From: Cellulomonas persica
GTDB taxonomy: Bacteria; Actinomycetota; Actinomycetes; Actinomycetales; Cellulomonadaceae
Length of the DNA stretch: 64,000 bases
Assembly (NCBI RefSeq): GCF_007989825.1
Contig: NZ_BJUA01000014.1
Location: 1 to 64,000 of the forward strand
Direction: 5' to 3'
Shown: positions 36,909-45,216 of the stretch, one piece after another
How positions within the stretch are numbered: position 1 is the stretch's first letter
Layout of the letters: each line of letters begins with the position of its first letter
Position numbers and translations under genes: made by a program
Notes under the pieces: generated by a model
Databases searched by the model: none
Told to the model about the DNA's origin: nothing
The model's input: only the letters and a program-made list of their open reading frames with translations

Positions 36909-38581
36909 GCGTCCCCGCCGCCCCCGAGGACAGCACGAGCCAGAACAGCTCGAGCCAGAACAGCTCGAGCCAGAGCAGCACGAGCCCGGGCGGCGCCGGC
37001 TCGGATGCGGGCCGTCTCGACGGCACGCAGCGTCGGCTCGCGATGCTGCTCGCGATGGCGATGTTCGTGCTCGTCGTCGACACGTCGATCATGAACGTGT
37101 CGATCTCGGCGGTCGTGCGGGACGTCGGGACCACCGTCAGCGGCGTGCAGACCGCGATCGCCCTCGAGGCGCTCGTCTCGGCCGCGTTCATCCTCATCGG
37201 CAGCAAGATCGGCGACCTGTTCGGCCGCAAGCGCGCGTACCTGCTCGGGCTCGGCGGGTACCTCGTCGGCGCGGTGGCGATGACGTTCGCGACGGGACTG
37301 ACACTCATCGTGGTCTGCTGGGCGATCATCGGCGGGCTCGGCGCGGCGCTGCTGCTGCCGTCCATGCAGTCCCTCATCCACGGCAACTTCCCCGGCGGCG
37401 AGCGCAAGCGCGTGTACGCGCTCGTCGGCGCGGCGGCGTCGATCGCGGCCGCCGTCGGGCCGCTGCTCGGCGGGTTCATCACGACGTACCTGTCGTGGCG
37501 CGTCGCGTTCGGGCTCGAGGCCGTGGTGATCCTCGTCGTGCTGTCCGGCGCGGGGCTCGTCAAGGACGCGCCCTACGAGGGCGACCGCGCGGTCGACCCG
37601 CTGGGTGCCGTGCTGTCGGTCGTCGGCATGGGCGGGATCGTGCTGGGCGTGCTCGTGTGGCAGGAGGGCGGCGAGTCGGTCGCGGCGCTGCTCGTGATCG
37701 GGCTCGCGGCGCTGCTGGGTCTCGCGCGCTGGCTCGTCGTGCGGCACCGGCGCGGCCACCCGACCCTGATCGACCCCGACCTGTTCCGCGCACCGCTGTT
37801 CCGGCTGGGCGTGACCGGGCAGATGCTGCAGCAGATCGCGCTCGGCGGCGCGATGATCGCGCTGCCGATCTTCCTGCAGATGGTGCTCGGCTACGACGCG
37901 ATGCTCGCGGGCCTGTCGATCGCGCCGCTGTCGCTGAGCATGTTCGCGACCGCGCTGCTCGCGGGTCGTCGCGCAGGTCGGCGGCGCCCCGCGGTCGTGA
38001 TCCTGGCCGGGTTCGCGCTGCTGACCGTCGGCGTGGCCGCGCTGCTGCCCGTCGTCCCGCGTGCGGACACCGGGTGGTGGCTCGCGCTGCCGCTCGTCGT
38101 GGCGGGCTGCGGGCTCGGGCTGCTCGTCTCGCAGCTCAACAACTACACGCTGTCGCCCGTGAGCTCCGAACGCGTGAGCGAGGCGGCGGGCGTCAACTCC
38201 GCGACGGGCTCGTTCGGCCTCTCGCTGGGCCTCGCGCTCACGGGTGCGGTCATGCTCGCGTCCCTCGCGATCGGCTTCACCGCCCGGACCGACGCGAGCG
38301 ACGTGCTGCCACCCGACGACAAGGCGCAGATCGCCCGCGCGCTCGAGGACGACGCGCAGGTCATGAGCGACACCCAGCTGACCGAGCTGCTCGCCGACGA
38401 GCCGCCCGACGTGGCCGACGAGGTGCTGCGGATCAACACCGAGGTCCGTCCGCTCGCGCTGCAGGTCGCGCTCGTCGTGCCGCTGCTGTCCGGCGTCGCG
38501 GGCGTGCTCGTCGCGCTGCGGATGCGACGCCGCCCGGACCCGGAGCCGAACGACGCGACCGAGTCCGTGCTCGGCGGCTGA
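36905..38581 (+). CDS. MFS transporter, DHA2 family
   Basis: A 558-residue major facilitator with 14 helices. The helix 1 motif VDTSIMNVSISAVV, the loop GSKIGDLFGRKRAYLL and the helix 5 VGAAASIAAAVGPLLGGF mark the DHA2 drug:proton antiporter group. The N-terminal 35 residues are a low-complexity Ser/Gln/Asn repeat (SQNSSSQNSSSQSSTS) before the first helix. A helical extramembrane insert (AQIARALEDDAQVMSDTQLTEL) precedes the last helix, as in other actinobacterial members. Its ATG overlaps the ATPase stop (ATGA), so pump and exporter are made from one transcript. Confidence 0.9.
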   Translation: MSVPAAPEDSTSQNSSSQNSSSQSSTSPGGAGSDAGRLDGTQRRLAMLLAMAMFVLVVDTSIMNVSISAVVRDVGTTVSGVQTAIALEALVSAAFILIGSKIGDLFGRKRAYLLGLGGYLVGAVAMTFATGLTLIVVCWAIIGGLGAALLLPSMQSLIHGNFPGGERKRVYALVGAAASIAAAVGPLLGGFITTYLSWRVAFGLEAVVILVVLSGAGLVKDAPYEGDRAVDPLGAVLSVVGMGGIVLGVLVWQEGGESVAALLVIGLAALLGLARWLVVRHRRGHPTLIDPDLFRAPLFRLGVTGQMLQQIALGGAMIALPIFLQMVLGYDAMLAGLSIAPLSLSMFATALLAGRRAGRRRPAVVILAGFALLTVGVAALLPVVPRADTGWWLALPLVVAGCGLGLLVSQLNNYTLSPVSSERVSEAAGVNSATGSFGLSLGLALTGAVMLASLAIGFTARTDASDVLPPDDKAQIARALEDDAQVMSDTQLTELLADEPPDVADEVLRINTEVRPLALQVALVVPLLSGVAGVLVALRMRRRPDPEPNDATESVLGG

Positions 38582-38624
38582 CCACCGCACCGCGCGCACG
38601 CGCGGACGACGACCGCGGGGCGGC

Positions 38625-41246
38625 TCAGTCCAGCAGACCCAGCTCGCGCGCGCGGCGCACCGCCTCGCGCCGGCTCTCGACACCCAGCTTGCGGTAGAGC
38701 GCCTTGAGGTGGGCCTTGACGGTGTTCACCGAGACGTAGAAGTCGGCGGCGATCTCCGAGTTGGTCTGCATGGTCGGCAGCGCCCCCAGGATCGCCAGCT
38801 CACGGCTCGTGAGCGGGTCGATCAGCGGCTCGGGCTCACGGGCGGCCGACTCGTGGTGGCCCATGCGGCGCACGTGGTCGGCGAGCTCGCCCGGGTGCCG
38901 GTCGAGCCGCGCGTGCAGCCGGGCCGCGAGCACCGGAGCACCGACGAGCAGGAACGGCCGGACGAGCACGGAGACGGCCGCGACCTCGATCGCGTGGTCG
39001 AGCGCCTGGTCGCACCGCGGGTGGTCACCCGTGTGCTCGTGGGCCGCCGCCGTGACGAGCCACGCCTCGACCTCGGTCTGCTCGTCGGCCTCCGTGCGCG
39101 CCTGCTCCTGCGCGAGCCGCGCGACGCGCAGCGCCTCTCGCGGCTCGCCACGCATGAGGTGAGCCCTGGCCTCGGCGACGAGCAGCAGGGTCGACGAGGG
39201 CTCGAGCACGGGAGCCGGCGGCTGCTCGCCCACGAGCTGCGCGGTCTCGGCCGTCGCGCGCCACGCGAGGTCCGCGAGCACGGGCGACGTCGACGCGCAG
39301 ATCTCGCCCGCCGCGCGCAGCGCCGCACGGGCCGCGCGGGACCGCCCACGCTGCACGGCGACGAGCGCCTGCAGCAGGTGGATGTTCGTCTCCGTCGGGG
39401 GCTCCTCACCGCCCAGGTCGCTCGCGAGCGCCATCGCCAGCATCCGGTCGGCCTCGTCGGCCTCGCCGCGCAGCACCGCGACCCAGGCCACCGCGGTGTA
39501 GGCGCACCGGCACTGCAGGTAGCTCCCCCAGCCGAGCTCACGCGCGTCGGCGATGACCCGCTGCGCCTCCCGCGCGGCGAGCGCGAGGTCACCCGCGAGC
39601 GCCGCCGCGAGCGCGAGGTACGACCGCGCGTTCAGCGCCGGCAGCAGCGGCGGGGCGCCTGCCGTGGCCCGCACGAGCGCCTCGAGCCGTTCGCGTGCCT
39701 CGACCAGGTCGCCGCTCCAGAACAGCCCGACCGCGTGGGCGTTCGCCGCGAGCGTGCGGTACGCGGGCCACGCGGGCGTCGGCAGGGGCGCCGCGTCGAG
39801 CACGACGAGCGCCGCGGCACCCGAGCTCGTCGTCGTCGCTGCGTCCCCCAGGCCCCGGGCCGCGCTCGCCGCGAGGATCTCCAGCAGCGCGACGAGCTGC
39901 GGGGGCGCATCGGGGGGCGCGAGCTCGCGCGCTCGCGCGACGTGCGCCGCCCCCGCGTGGAACCGGCCCCGCAGGACGGCGAGCGCGCCCGCGCACAGCT
40001 CCACACCCGCGTCGGGTGCCAGGTCGGCGACAGGGACGCGCTCGACGAGGTCGAGCACCGGTTCTCGGTCGACGGAGACCAGTCCTCCGGCGGCCGAGTC
40101 GACGAAGACCTGGCAGAACAGCGCCCAGTCCTCGATGCGCGCCGCGAGCTCGAGCGCCCGCACCGGCTCGCCGTGCCCGACGAGCCACGTCGCGGCGTTG
40201 CGGTGCGCGAGGCGCCACGCGTCCGGGTCGTCCGCCGACAACCGACCGAGCAGCATCTCCCGCAACAAGGGGTGGTACCGGAACCAGGTGCCGTCCGAAC
40301 CCAGCGGGTTCACGAAGTCGTTGCGCTCGGCGAACGCCCGCCACGGCGCGACCGCGTCGCCACCCGGCAGGATCGCCTCGACGAGGTCCGCGCACGTGAA
40401 CCGGGTCACGCACGTCATCAGGAGCACGCGCTGCATCGCGGGGTCGAGCCGCGTGAGCACCTCCGCGACCAGGTAGTCCGACGCGTCCTGGTCGGGTCGC
40501 GTGGCGCGCGAGCCGCCCGGCGAGCGCAGCTGCAGGCGCACCCCGACGGGCCAGCCGTCGGTGTCCTCGAGCACGCGCGCCACGTCCTGGCTCGTCAGCT
40601 GCAGGCCACGTGCCGCGGCGAGCGCCGCGACGGTCGGCGCGTCGAACGCGAGGTCCGCGGCGACGACCTCCTCGAGCTCGCCCTCGACGCGCAGCCGGTG
40701 CACGCGCACCAGCGGGTCGACGCGCGTGACCAGGACGAGCCGCAGCGGCAGCGGGTAGCGCAGCAGGTCCTCGACCCCGTCGACCACGTCGGGCCGCTGG
40801 ACGTAGTGGAAGTCGTCGAGCACGAGCACGACCGGCTCGGGCAGGTCCTCGAGCGCGCGCAGCAGCTGCGAGCGGAACTCGTGCGAGGCCGCTGCCGGCA
40901 CCCGCAGGTGACGCAGCGGGTTGTCCTCCGGCACGGCGCCGCTGCCCCGCAGCGCCTCCAGGACGTCGCTCCAGAAGGCGCCCGGTGCATCGTCGTGCGG
41001 CTCGAGCGACAACCACGCGACCTGACGCTCGGTGGCGGCCACCCACTGCGCGACCGCGACGGTCTTGCCCCACCCGGGACCCGCGGACACGATCGTCAGC
41101 CGCTGGTCGGCGGCACGCTCGAGCAGCTGCTCGAGCGCGGGGCGCCGCACCACGTGAGCGGGCTGCGGCGCCGTGCGACGAGCGCGCGCCAACGGCGGTG
41201 CGCCACGCCCCCTCAGCGCACCAGCAGCAGTTGTCTGCGCCGCCAT
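38625..41246 (-). CDS. Large ATP-binding LuxR-family regulator (LAL/MalT-like)
   Basis: An 873-residue regulator. Walker A is IVSAGPGWGKTVAVAQW near residue 60, with VLVLDDFHYVQ as Walker B and a STAND/NACHT-like ATPase core. A long alpha-helical TPR-like region fills residues 330-790, and a LuxR (GerE) helix-turn-helix ends the protein (LTSRELAILGALPTMQTNSEIAADFYVSVNTVKAHL). MalT-type proteins use ATP and an inducer to assemble into activators. The ATG 41246 lies six bases after TACGCT, which argues for a leaderless transcript; longer upstream frames lack conserved sequence. It is divergent from the DUF6325/SHOCT operon, its probable target. Confidence 0.9.
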   Translation of the reverse strand: MAAQTTAAGALRGRGAPPLARARRTAPQPAHVVRRPALEQLLERAADQRLTIVSAGPGWGKTVAVAQWVAATERQVAWLSLEPHDDAPGAFWSDVLEALRGSGAVPEDNPLRHLRVPAAASHEFRSQLLRALEDLPEPVVLVLDDFHYVQRPDVVDGVEDLLRYPLPLRLVLVTRVDPLVRVHRLRVEGELEEVVAADLAFDAPTVAALAAARGLQLTSQDVARVLEDTDGWPVGVRLQLRSPGGSRATRPDQDASDYLVAEVLTRLDPAMQRVLLMTCVTRFTCADLVEAILPGGDAVAPWRAFAERNDFVNPLGSDGTWFRYHPLLREMLLGRLSADDPDAWRLAHRNAATWLVGHGEPVRALELAARIEDWALFCQVFVDSAAGGLVSVDREPVLDLVERVPVADLAPDAGVELCAGALAVLRGRFHAGAAHVARARELAPPDAPPQLVALLEILAASAARGLGDAATTTSSGAAALVVLDAAPLPTPAWPAYRTLAANAHAVGLFWSGDLVEARERLEALVRATAGAPPLLPALNARSYLALAAALAGDLALAAREAQRVIADARELGWGSYLQCRCAYTAVAWVAVLRGEADEADRMLAMALASDLGGEEPPTETNIHLLQALVAVQRGRSRAARAALRAAGEICASTSPVLADLAWRATAETAQLVGEQPPAPVLEPSSTLLLVAEARAHLMRGEPREALRVARLAQEQARTEADEQTEVEAWLVTAAAHEHTGDHPRCDQALDHAIEVAAVSVLVRPFLLVGAPVLAARLHARLDRHPGELADHVRRMGHHESAAREPEPLIDPLTSRELAILGALPTMQTNSEIAADFYVSVNTVKAHLKALYRKLGVESRREAVRRARELGLLD

Positions 41247-41277
41247 AAGGGCAGCGTAGGGCTCGGACACCCCATAT

Positions 41278-41293
41278 GGGTGATTTATCACCC
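41278..41293. promoter_or_regulatory. Palindrome in the LAL/DUF6325 divergent promoter
   Basis: GGGTGATTTATCACCC has perfect 7-bp arms around a TT centre. Just left of it is the perfect 10-bp palindrome CCCATATGGG (41271-41280), and a third half-site GGTGATA occurs at 41302-41308. All lie in the 88 bp between the two divergent start codons, the expected place for the LuxR-type regulator to bind. Confidence 0.65.
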
Positions 41294-41334
41294 GTGCCTC
41301 GCGGTGATAGTGGGACGCGGCGGGAGGTGGCACC

Positions 41335-42222
41335 GTGCGATCCAGGATCATCGAGCTCACGATCGAGGGGCCCGTCGACGACGAGCAGATGGACGCGCTC
41401 GAGGAGTCGGGCGTGCGGTACGGCGCCGCCCACACCGTCCTCGTCGCCGAGGTCCGCGACGGCGCCGCGCTGTTCGGCGTGCTGCAGCGGCTCGGCTCGC
41501 TCGGCCTCGACGTCCTGGGTCTGCGCACCCTGGATGCCGCCGAGCAGCCCGAGGTCGAGATCGTGGTGCGCGGCGCGCTCGGCACCCTCATGGGCCGGCT
41601 GCTCGTCACCGAGCACACGCTCCTGCACGCCCGGTCGCGCACCTACCACCTCGAGGACGTCCAGCTCGCGGACCTGCTGACCCGCCTCGAGTCGGCCGGG
41701 CACGCCCTCGACACCGCAGCGCGGGGAACCGCCCCGCACACCGACGGCACCGGGACCGACCCGGCGCGTGAGGAGGACAAGATGGATGTCGACCTGGAGG
41801 AGATGGGACCCGTCGACTACCTCGTCGTCGAGTTCCCGCAGGACCGGCTCGACGGGACGGCGTTCCCGCTGCTCGTCGACCTCGTCGAGCGCGGCATCAT
41901 CCGCGTGCTCGACCTGGCGTTCGTCCGCAAGGACCACGACGGGGTCGTGTCCGGTGTGGAGATCACCGACCTCGACGTGACCGGTGACTTCGACCTGACG
42001 GTGTTCGCGGGTGCGTCGTCGTCGCTCGTCGGGCAGGACGACCTCGACGAGGTGGGCGTCGCGCTGACGCCCGGGTCCGCCGCCGGCGTGCTCGTCTACG
42101 AGAACGCCTGGGCCGCGCCGTTCGCGACCGCGCTGCGCAAGGGCGGCGGCCAGCTCGTCGCCGGTGGACGCATCCCGATCCCCGCGATCATCGCGGCGCT
42201 CGACGCCGCCGAGGCGGTCTGA
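41335..42222 (+). CDS. Two-domain protein: unknown N-terminal domain plus DUF6325
   Basis: A single open frame of 295 codons. Residues 1-130 form a predicted alpha/beta domain I do not recognise (IIELTIEGPVDDEQMDALEESG; LFGVLQRLGSLGLDVLGL; EHTLLHARSRTYHLEDVQLADLL). A loose Thr/Gly/Asp linker leads to residues 150-295, a full-length DUF6325 domain (MDVDLEEMGPVDYLVVEF...GQDDLDEVG...LVYENAWAAPFATALR...GRIPIPAIIAAL). DUF6325 proteins are normally free-standing at about 145 residues. GGGAGGTG precedes the GTG 41335. A second, stronger site (GAGGAGG) precedes an internal in-frame ATG at 41782 exactly at the DUF6325 boundary, so both fusion and free DUF6325 could be made. Confidence 0.82.
   Translation: MRSRIIELTIEGPVDDEQMDALEESGVRYGAAHTVLVAEVRDGAALFGVLQRLGSLGLDVLGLRTLDAAEQPEVEIVVRGALGTLMGRLLVTEHTLLHARSRTYHLEDVQLADLLTRLESAGHALDTAARGTAPHTDGTGTDPAREEDKMDVDLEEMGPVDYLVVEFPQDRLDGTAFPLLVDLVERGIIRVLDLAFVRKDHDGVVSGVEITDLDVTGDFDLTVFAGASSSLVGQDDLDEVGVALTPGSAAGVLVYENAWAAPFATALRKGGGQLVAGGRIPIPAIIAALDAAEAV
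41771..41784 (+). promoter_or_regulatory. Internal ribosome-binding site and start for free DUF6325
   Basis: AGGAGGACAAG directly precedes ATG 41782 inside the two-domain gene, in the same frame. Initiation here would yield a 146-residue protein that begins MDVDLEEMGPVDY, the usual N terminus of stand-alone DUF6325 proteins. Confidence 0.7.
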
Positions 42223-42298
42223 CGGCGCCCGCGCGACGCCCAGCCCCACGCACCCGAACCACCCGAACCACAGCACCAGGAACCACCAGGAGGACGAC

Positions 42299-42631
42299 GT
42301 GCCAGGACTGATCCGCGGGGTGGCCCGCACAGCAGTGGTCGCCGGGACGGCCAGCGCGGTCTCGGGCCGCGTCCAGCGCCGCCAGCAGGGCCGGTGGGCC
42401 GCGCAGGACGCCGCCGCCGGGCAGCAGAGCTACGCCCAGCCGACCTACGCGCAGCCGCAGCCCACGTACGCACCGGCGCAGCCCGTCTACGCGGTACCCG
42501 TCGAGGCGCCGGCCGACGAGCCGACGATGGACGACAAGATCGCGCAGCTCAAGGAGCTCGCAGCGCTCCGCGACGCGGGCGTGCTCACCCCGCAGGAGTT
42601 CGAGGCCCAGAAGGCCAAGCTCCTGGGCTGA
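42299..42631 (+). CDS. SHOCT domain protein
   Basis: A 110-residue protein. Residues 1-35 are a short hydrophobic-basic segment (LIRGVARTAVVAGTASAVSGRVQRRQQ), 45-70 a Gln/Pro/Tyr low-complexity stretch (YAQPTYAQPQPTYAPAQP), and the C terminus a SHOCT module (DDKIAQLKELAALRDAGVLTPQEFEAQKAKLLG). GTG 42299 follows AGGAGGACGAC. It is the last gene of the DUF6325 operon; DUF6325 and SHOCT genes pair repeatedly in actinobacteria as I know them. Role unknown. Confidence 0.86.
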   Translation: MPGLIRGVARTAVVAGTASAVSGRVQRRQQGRWAAQDAAAGQQSYAQPTYAQPQPTYAPAQPVYAVPVEAPADEPTMDDKIAQLKELAALRDAGVLTPQEFEAQKAKLLG

Positions 42632-42715
42632 CCCACCGCCGCCGGAGGGCCGGCGCGGGTCGCCTGCGCTCAGCGTCAGCTCGTCCGATCGGCGCGGGGT
42701 CGTCAGGTCGGCGCG

Positions 42716-42780
42716 GGGTCGTCAGTACGACGTGAGGTCGTCAGGTGTCGCTGACGACCTCGCGCTCGTCTGACGACCCC
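42716..42780 (+). terminator. Nested hairpin at the end of the DUF6325-SHOCT operon
   Basis: An inner stem GAGGTCGTCAG/CTGACGACCTC is enclosed by an outer stem GGGGTCGTCAG/CTGACGACCCC. The left outer arm is preceded by a direct copy of itself 19 bp upstream. The arms thus repeat one 11-base word four or five times in alternating orientation. Confidence 0.65.
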
Positions 42781-42854
42781 ACGCTCGTCCGACCCCACGC
42801 GCCGTCGACGGTCTCGCACGTGGCGACGACGGGGCGCGATGTTCGGGTGTGCGG

Positions 42855-42945
42855 CGGAGGGCAAGGGATTCGAACCCTTGAGGACGAGAGGTCCCGCCCT
42901 AACGGTTTTCAAGACCGTCGCTTTCGGCCGCTCAGCCAGCCCTCC
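42855..42945 (-). tRNA. tRNA-Ser (anticodon UGA)
   Basis: The 91-base class II tRNA has acceptor GGAGGGC/GCCCTCC, anticodon stem ACGGT/ACCGT with loop CTTGAAA giving anticodon UGA, a long variable arm (GGGACCTCTCGTCC) and T-arm GGTTCGAATCC. The discriminator is G; CCA is not encoded. Confidence 0.97.
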
Positions 42946-43069
42946 TCACCGGTCGAGACCGGCGGCCCCGAGTCTCCCACAGCACCCCTCTCCCCCGAGG
43001 CGCCCTCTCACCGACGCCGGGCCGGCGCAGGCCCCGCCCCCGGCCGCCACTCGCCACGTCGGTGCAGGC

Positions 43070-43128
43070 ATGGATGCAGGAGATCGGCGCTCGGCGTGCG
43101 CGCGACCTGCATTCTTCGCTGCATCCAT
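43070..43128. repeat. Dispersed palindrome family 2, copy B
   Basis: ATGGATGCAG (43070-43079) and CTGCATCCAT (43119-43128) are perfect 10-bp arms identical to those of the element at 24206-24254, here with 39 bases between them and an extra CTGCATT half-site inside. It lies between tRNA-Ser and the end of the DUF2252 gene. Confidence 0.7.
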
Positions 43129-43198
43129 CGTCGACGGCACGCGCGGCGGGGGCCGGGATCGCCGGGTGCTGCAGTCTCGTCGAGCAGGCGGGCGACGA

Positions 43199-44599
43199 TC
43201 AGGAGCCGACGTCGCCGTCGGCGACGGCCGCCGTGAACGCCGCGTGGTCGCGCTCGACCTGGTCGGCGTAGGTCGTCGCGAACTGCGCGAACGCCTCGTC
43301 GGCCCGCGACGACGCGCCCAGGTACGCCGCGATCGCGATCCGCTCCCCCGACCGCGCGTGCGCCCGGGCCAGGGTCCACGCGCACGCGCGCCCGTACGGC
43401 ACGAGAGCCTCGGGGCGGATGCGTGCGACGTCGACCGCGCCCTTCCAGTCGCGCAGCTGGCGCACGTAGTACGCGCGCGGCACGCCGTCGAGCCCGATCC
43501 CGTCCTGCCAGCCGAGGAACACGTCGCTCGCCGCCTGCATGAGCCGCTGCCCCTCGACGACGCGGCGCCCGGGGTGGTCGTACGCGCCGGGCGGCAGGTG
43601 TGCCTCCAGCACCGACGCGCGTGCCTCCTTCGCCTGCAGCACCAGCACGTCGTCCGACGACGCCCCGACGAGCAGCAGCACCCACGCGCGCGTGCCGACG
43701 CTTCCCACGCCCACGACCTTGCGGGCCACGTCGACGACCCGGTACTGCGCCGCCAGGTGACGCCGGTCCGCGGGCAGGCTCGCGCGCCACTGCCCGACGA
43801 GGTCCGCGATGCCCTCGCGGAACGTCACCGCCTCGGCGGGACCCAGGTAGGAGGTCGCGGGGACCAGCAGCGGCGGGTCGGCGACGAACCTGCGCTCGCC
43901 GTCGGGTGTCAGCGTCGTCAGCCGGGCCGCCGCGTGGCGGTGGTCGCGCGACGTCGCGCGGCTCGTGAGTCGCTGCCAGCCCCGGCGCGCCGTGCGGTCG
44001 AGACCGAGACGGTCCCCGAGCCCGACGTCCGCGGCGTCCAGGCTCTCGTACCAGACGTCCACCGCCCGGGCCTCGGCGAACGTGCGGATCGTCTGCCGGT
44101 ACTCCCGCGCCGTGCGCGCGCACGCCCGCCGACGCGCGTCGGCGTCCAGGCCCAACGCCCGTCCCGCGAGCTCGATGCTCGCGACGAGCCGCTTGACGTC
44201 CCACTCGAACGGGCCGGGGTGGGTCTCGTCGAAGTCGTTGAGGTCGAACACCAGCCGACGCTCGGGCGTCCCGAAGACACCGAAGTTGCTCAGGTGCGCG
44301 TCACCGCACAGCTGCGCGCGCAACCCGGTGTGCGCGGCGCCCGCGAGGTCCGCCGTCATGAGCCCCGCCGTGCCGCGGTAGAACGCGAGCGGCGACGCCG
44401 CCATGCGCGTGTGCCGCAGCGGCAGGAGGTCCGGCAGCCGGTCGACCTCCTGGGCCAGCACCTCGGACACCGGGTCCCGGCCAGGCCGGTCCGTGCCGAG
44501 CGCGGCGAGAGCCCTGCGCGGCAGGTGCTCGCGCGCCGCGCGGCCGCGCGCCGTCTGGACCGTCTCCGGTTCGACCTCGCCCACCCGCGGGGTGCTCAT
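43199..44599 (-). CDS. DUF2252 family protein (kinase-like fold)
   Basis: A 466-residue soluble protein of the DUF2252 family. The kinase/phosphotransferase-like motifs are visible: LCGDAHLSNFGVFG (catalytic-loop like HGDxxxxN) and VFDLNDFDETHPGPFEWDVKRL (DxD metal loop), followed by RMAASPLAFYRG upstream as the typical N-terminal block. The substrate is unknown. ATG 44599 lies six bases after TACCGT (44606-44611, complement), with no Shine-Dalgarno. Confidence 0.9.
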   Translation of the reverse strand: MSTPRVGEVEPETVQTARGRAAREHLPRRALAALGTDRPGRDPVSEVLAQEVDRLPDLLPLRHTRMAASPLAFYRGTAGLMTADLAGAAHTGLRAQLCGDAHLSNFGVFGTPERRLVFDLNDFDETHPGPFEWDVKRLVASIELAGRALGLDADARRRACARTAREYRQTIRTFAEARAVDVWYESLDAADVGLGDRLGLDRTARRGWQRLTSRATSRDHRHAAARLTTLTPDGERRFVADPPLLVPATSYLGPAEAVTFREGIADLVGQWRASLPADRRHLAAQYRVVDVARKVVGVGSVGTRAWVLLLVGASSDDVLVLQAKEARASVLEAHLPPGAYDHPGRRVVEGQRLMQAASDVFLGWQDGIGLDGVPRAYYVRQLRDWKGAVDVARIRPEALVPYGRACAWTLARAHARSGERIAIAAYLGASSRADEAFAQFATTYADQVERDHAAFTAAVADGDVGS

Positions 44600-44648
44600 G
44601 GCCCCACGGTAGGGGCGCCCCGGCGTGGGCGACAGAGGTCGCTGCGCG

Positions 44649-45104
44649 TCAGGCCAGCCAGGGCGTCGCGTCGGCCTCCCACCAGCGCTCGGCACGGCCG
44701 GGGGTCACGATCTCCAGCCCGTACAGGACGGCCACCCGTGCCAGACGCGCGTCGTACGTCGCCACGGCCGTCACGTCCGGGTGCGCCCGCGCCGCGCCCA
44801 GGTGCATCGCGACGAACGGCGGCAGGACCCCGGCCACGTCGGTCGCGCGGTTCACGGCCTGGTCGGAGATGCGCACGACCTCGACCTCGAGCAGGACGCG
44901 CTGTGCGATCTCGCGCGCCTCGGCGTCGTGCATCCGGGCGGTCCCCCGCAGCTCGCTCACGCCGAGCTGGGTCGTCAGCAGCCGCGGGCCGTTCGACCGT
45001 GCCCACGTGAGCCACGGCGCGCGGTGCGGCGCCCCGGGCAGGTACCGGGACAGCGCCGACCCGTCCGCGTACACACGCGGGCGACCGACGGCGGGCTGGG
45101 GCAC
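44649..45104 (-). CDS. PIN-domain protein (VapC-like), no antitoxin seen
   Basis: A 151-residue probable RNase. The PIN fold acids are present: VYADGSALSRYL (first Asp), VSELRGTA (Glu) and VATYDARLARVAVLYGLEIVTPG (third acid plus the final strand). VapC toxins normally sit behind a small antitoxin gene in the same operon; the 112 bp upstream hold only the Cvn terminator and no such ORF. GTG 45104 is chosen because GATCAT lies six bases before it, the leaderless pattern of this genome. It could be a solitary toxin or a house-keeping PIN RNase. Confidence 0.8.
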   Translation of the reverse strand: MPQPAVGRPRVYADGSALSRYLPGAPHRAPWLTWARSNGPRLLTTQLGVSELRGTARMHDAEAREIAQRVLLEVEVVRISDQAVNRATDVAGVLPPFVAMHLGAARAHPDVTAVATYDARLARVAVLYGLEIVTPGRAERWWEADATPWLA

Positions 45105-45167
45105 GGTCCCATGATCGCCCACGCTCGGCGCCGGGCGCGGGCGCTCCGCGCGAGATCCCACGAACGC

Positions 45168-45206
45168 CGACGGCCGGCCACCCCGCATGCGGGTGGCCGG
45201 CCGTCG
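45168..45206 (-). terminator. Hairpin terminator of the Cvn conservon
   Basis: CGACGGCCGGCCACCC pairs with GGGTGGCCGGCCGTCG over 16 bp with additional GCA/TGC pairing in the loop. It begins ten bases after the GTPase stop. Confidence 0.85.
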
Positions 45207-45216
45207 AGGTCGCTGG

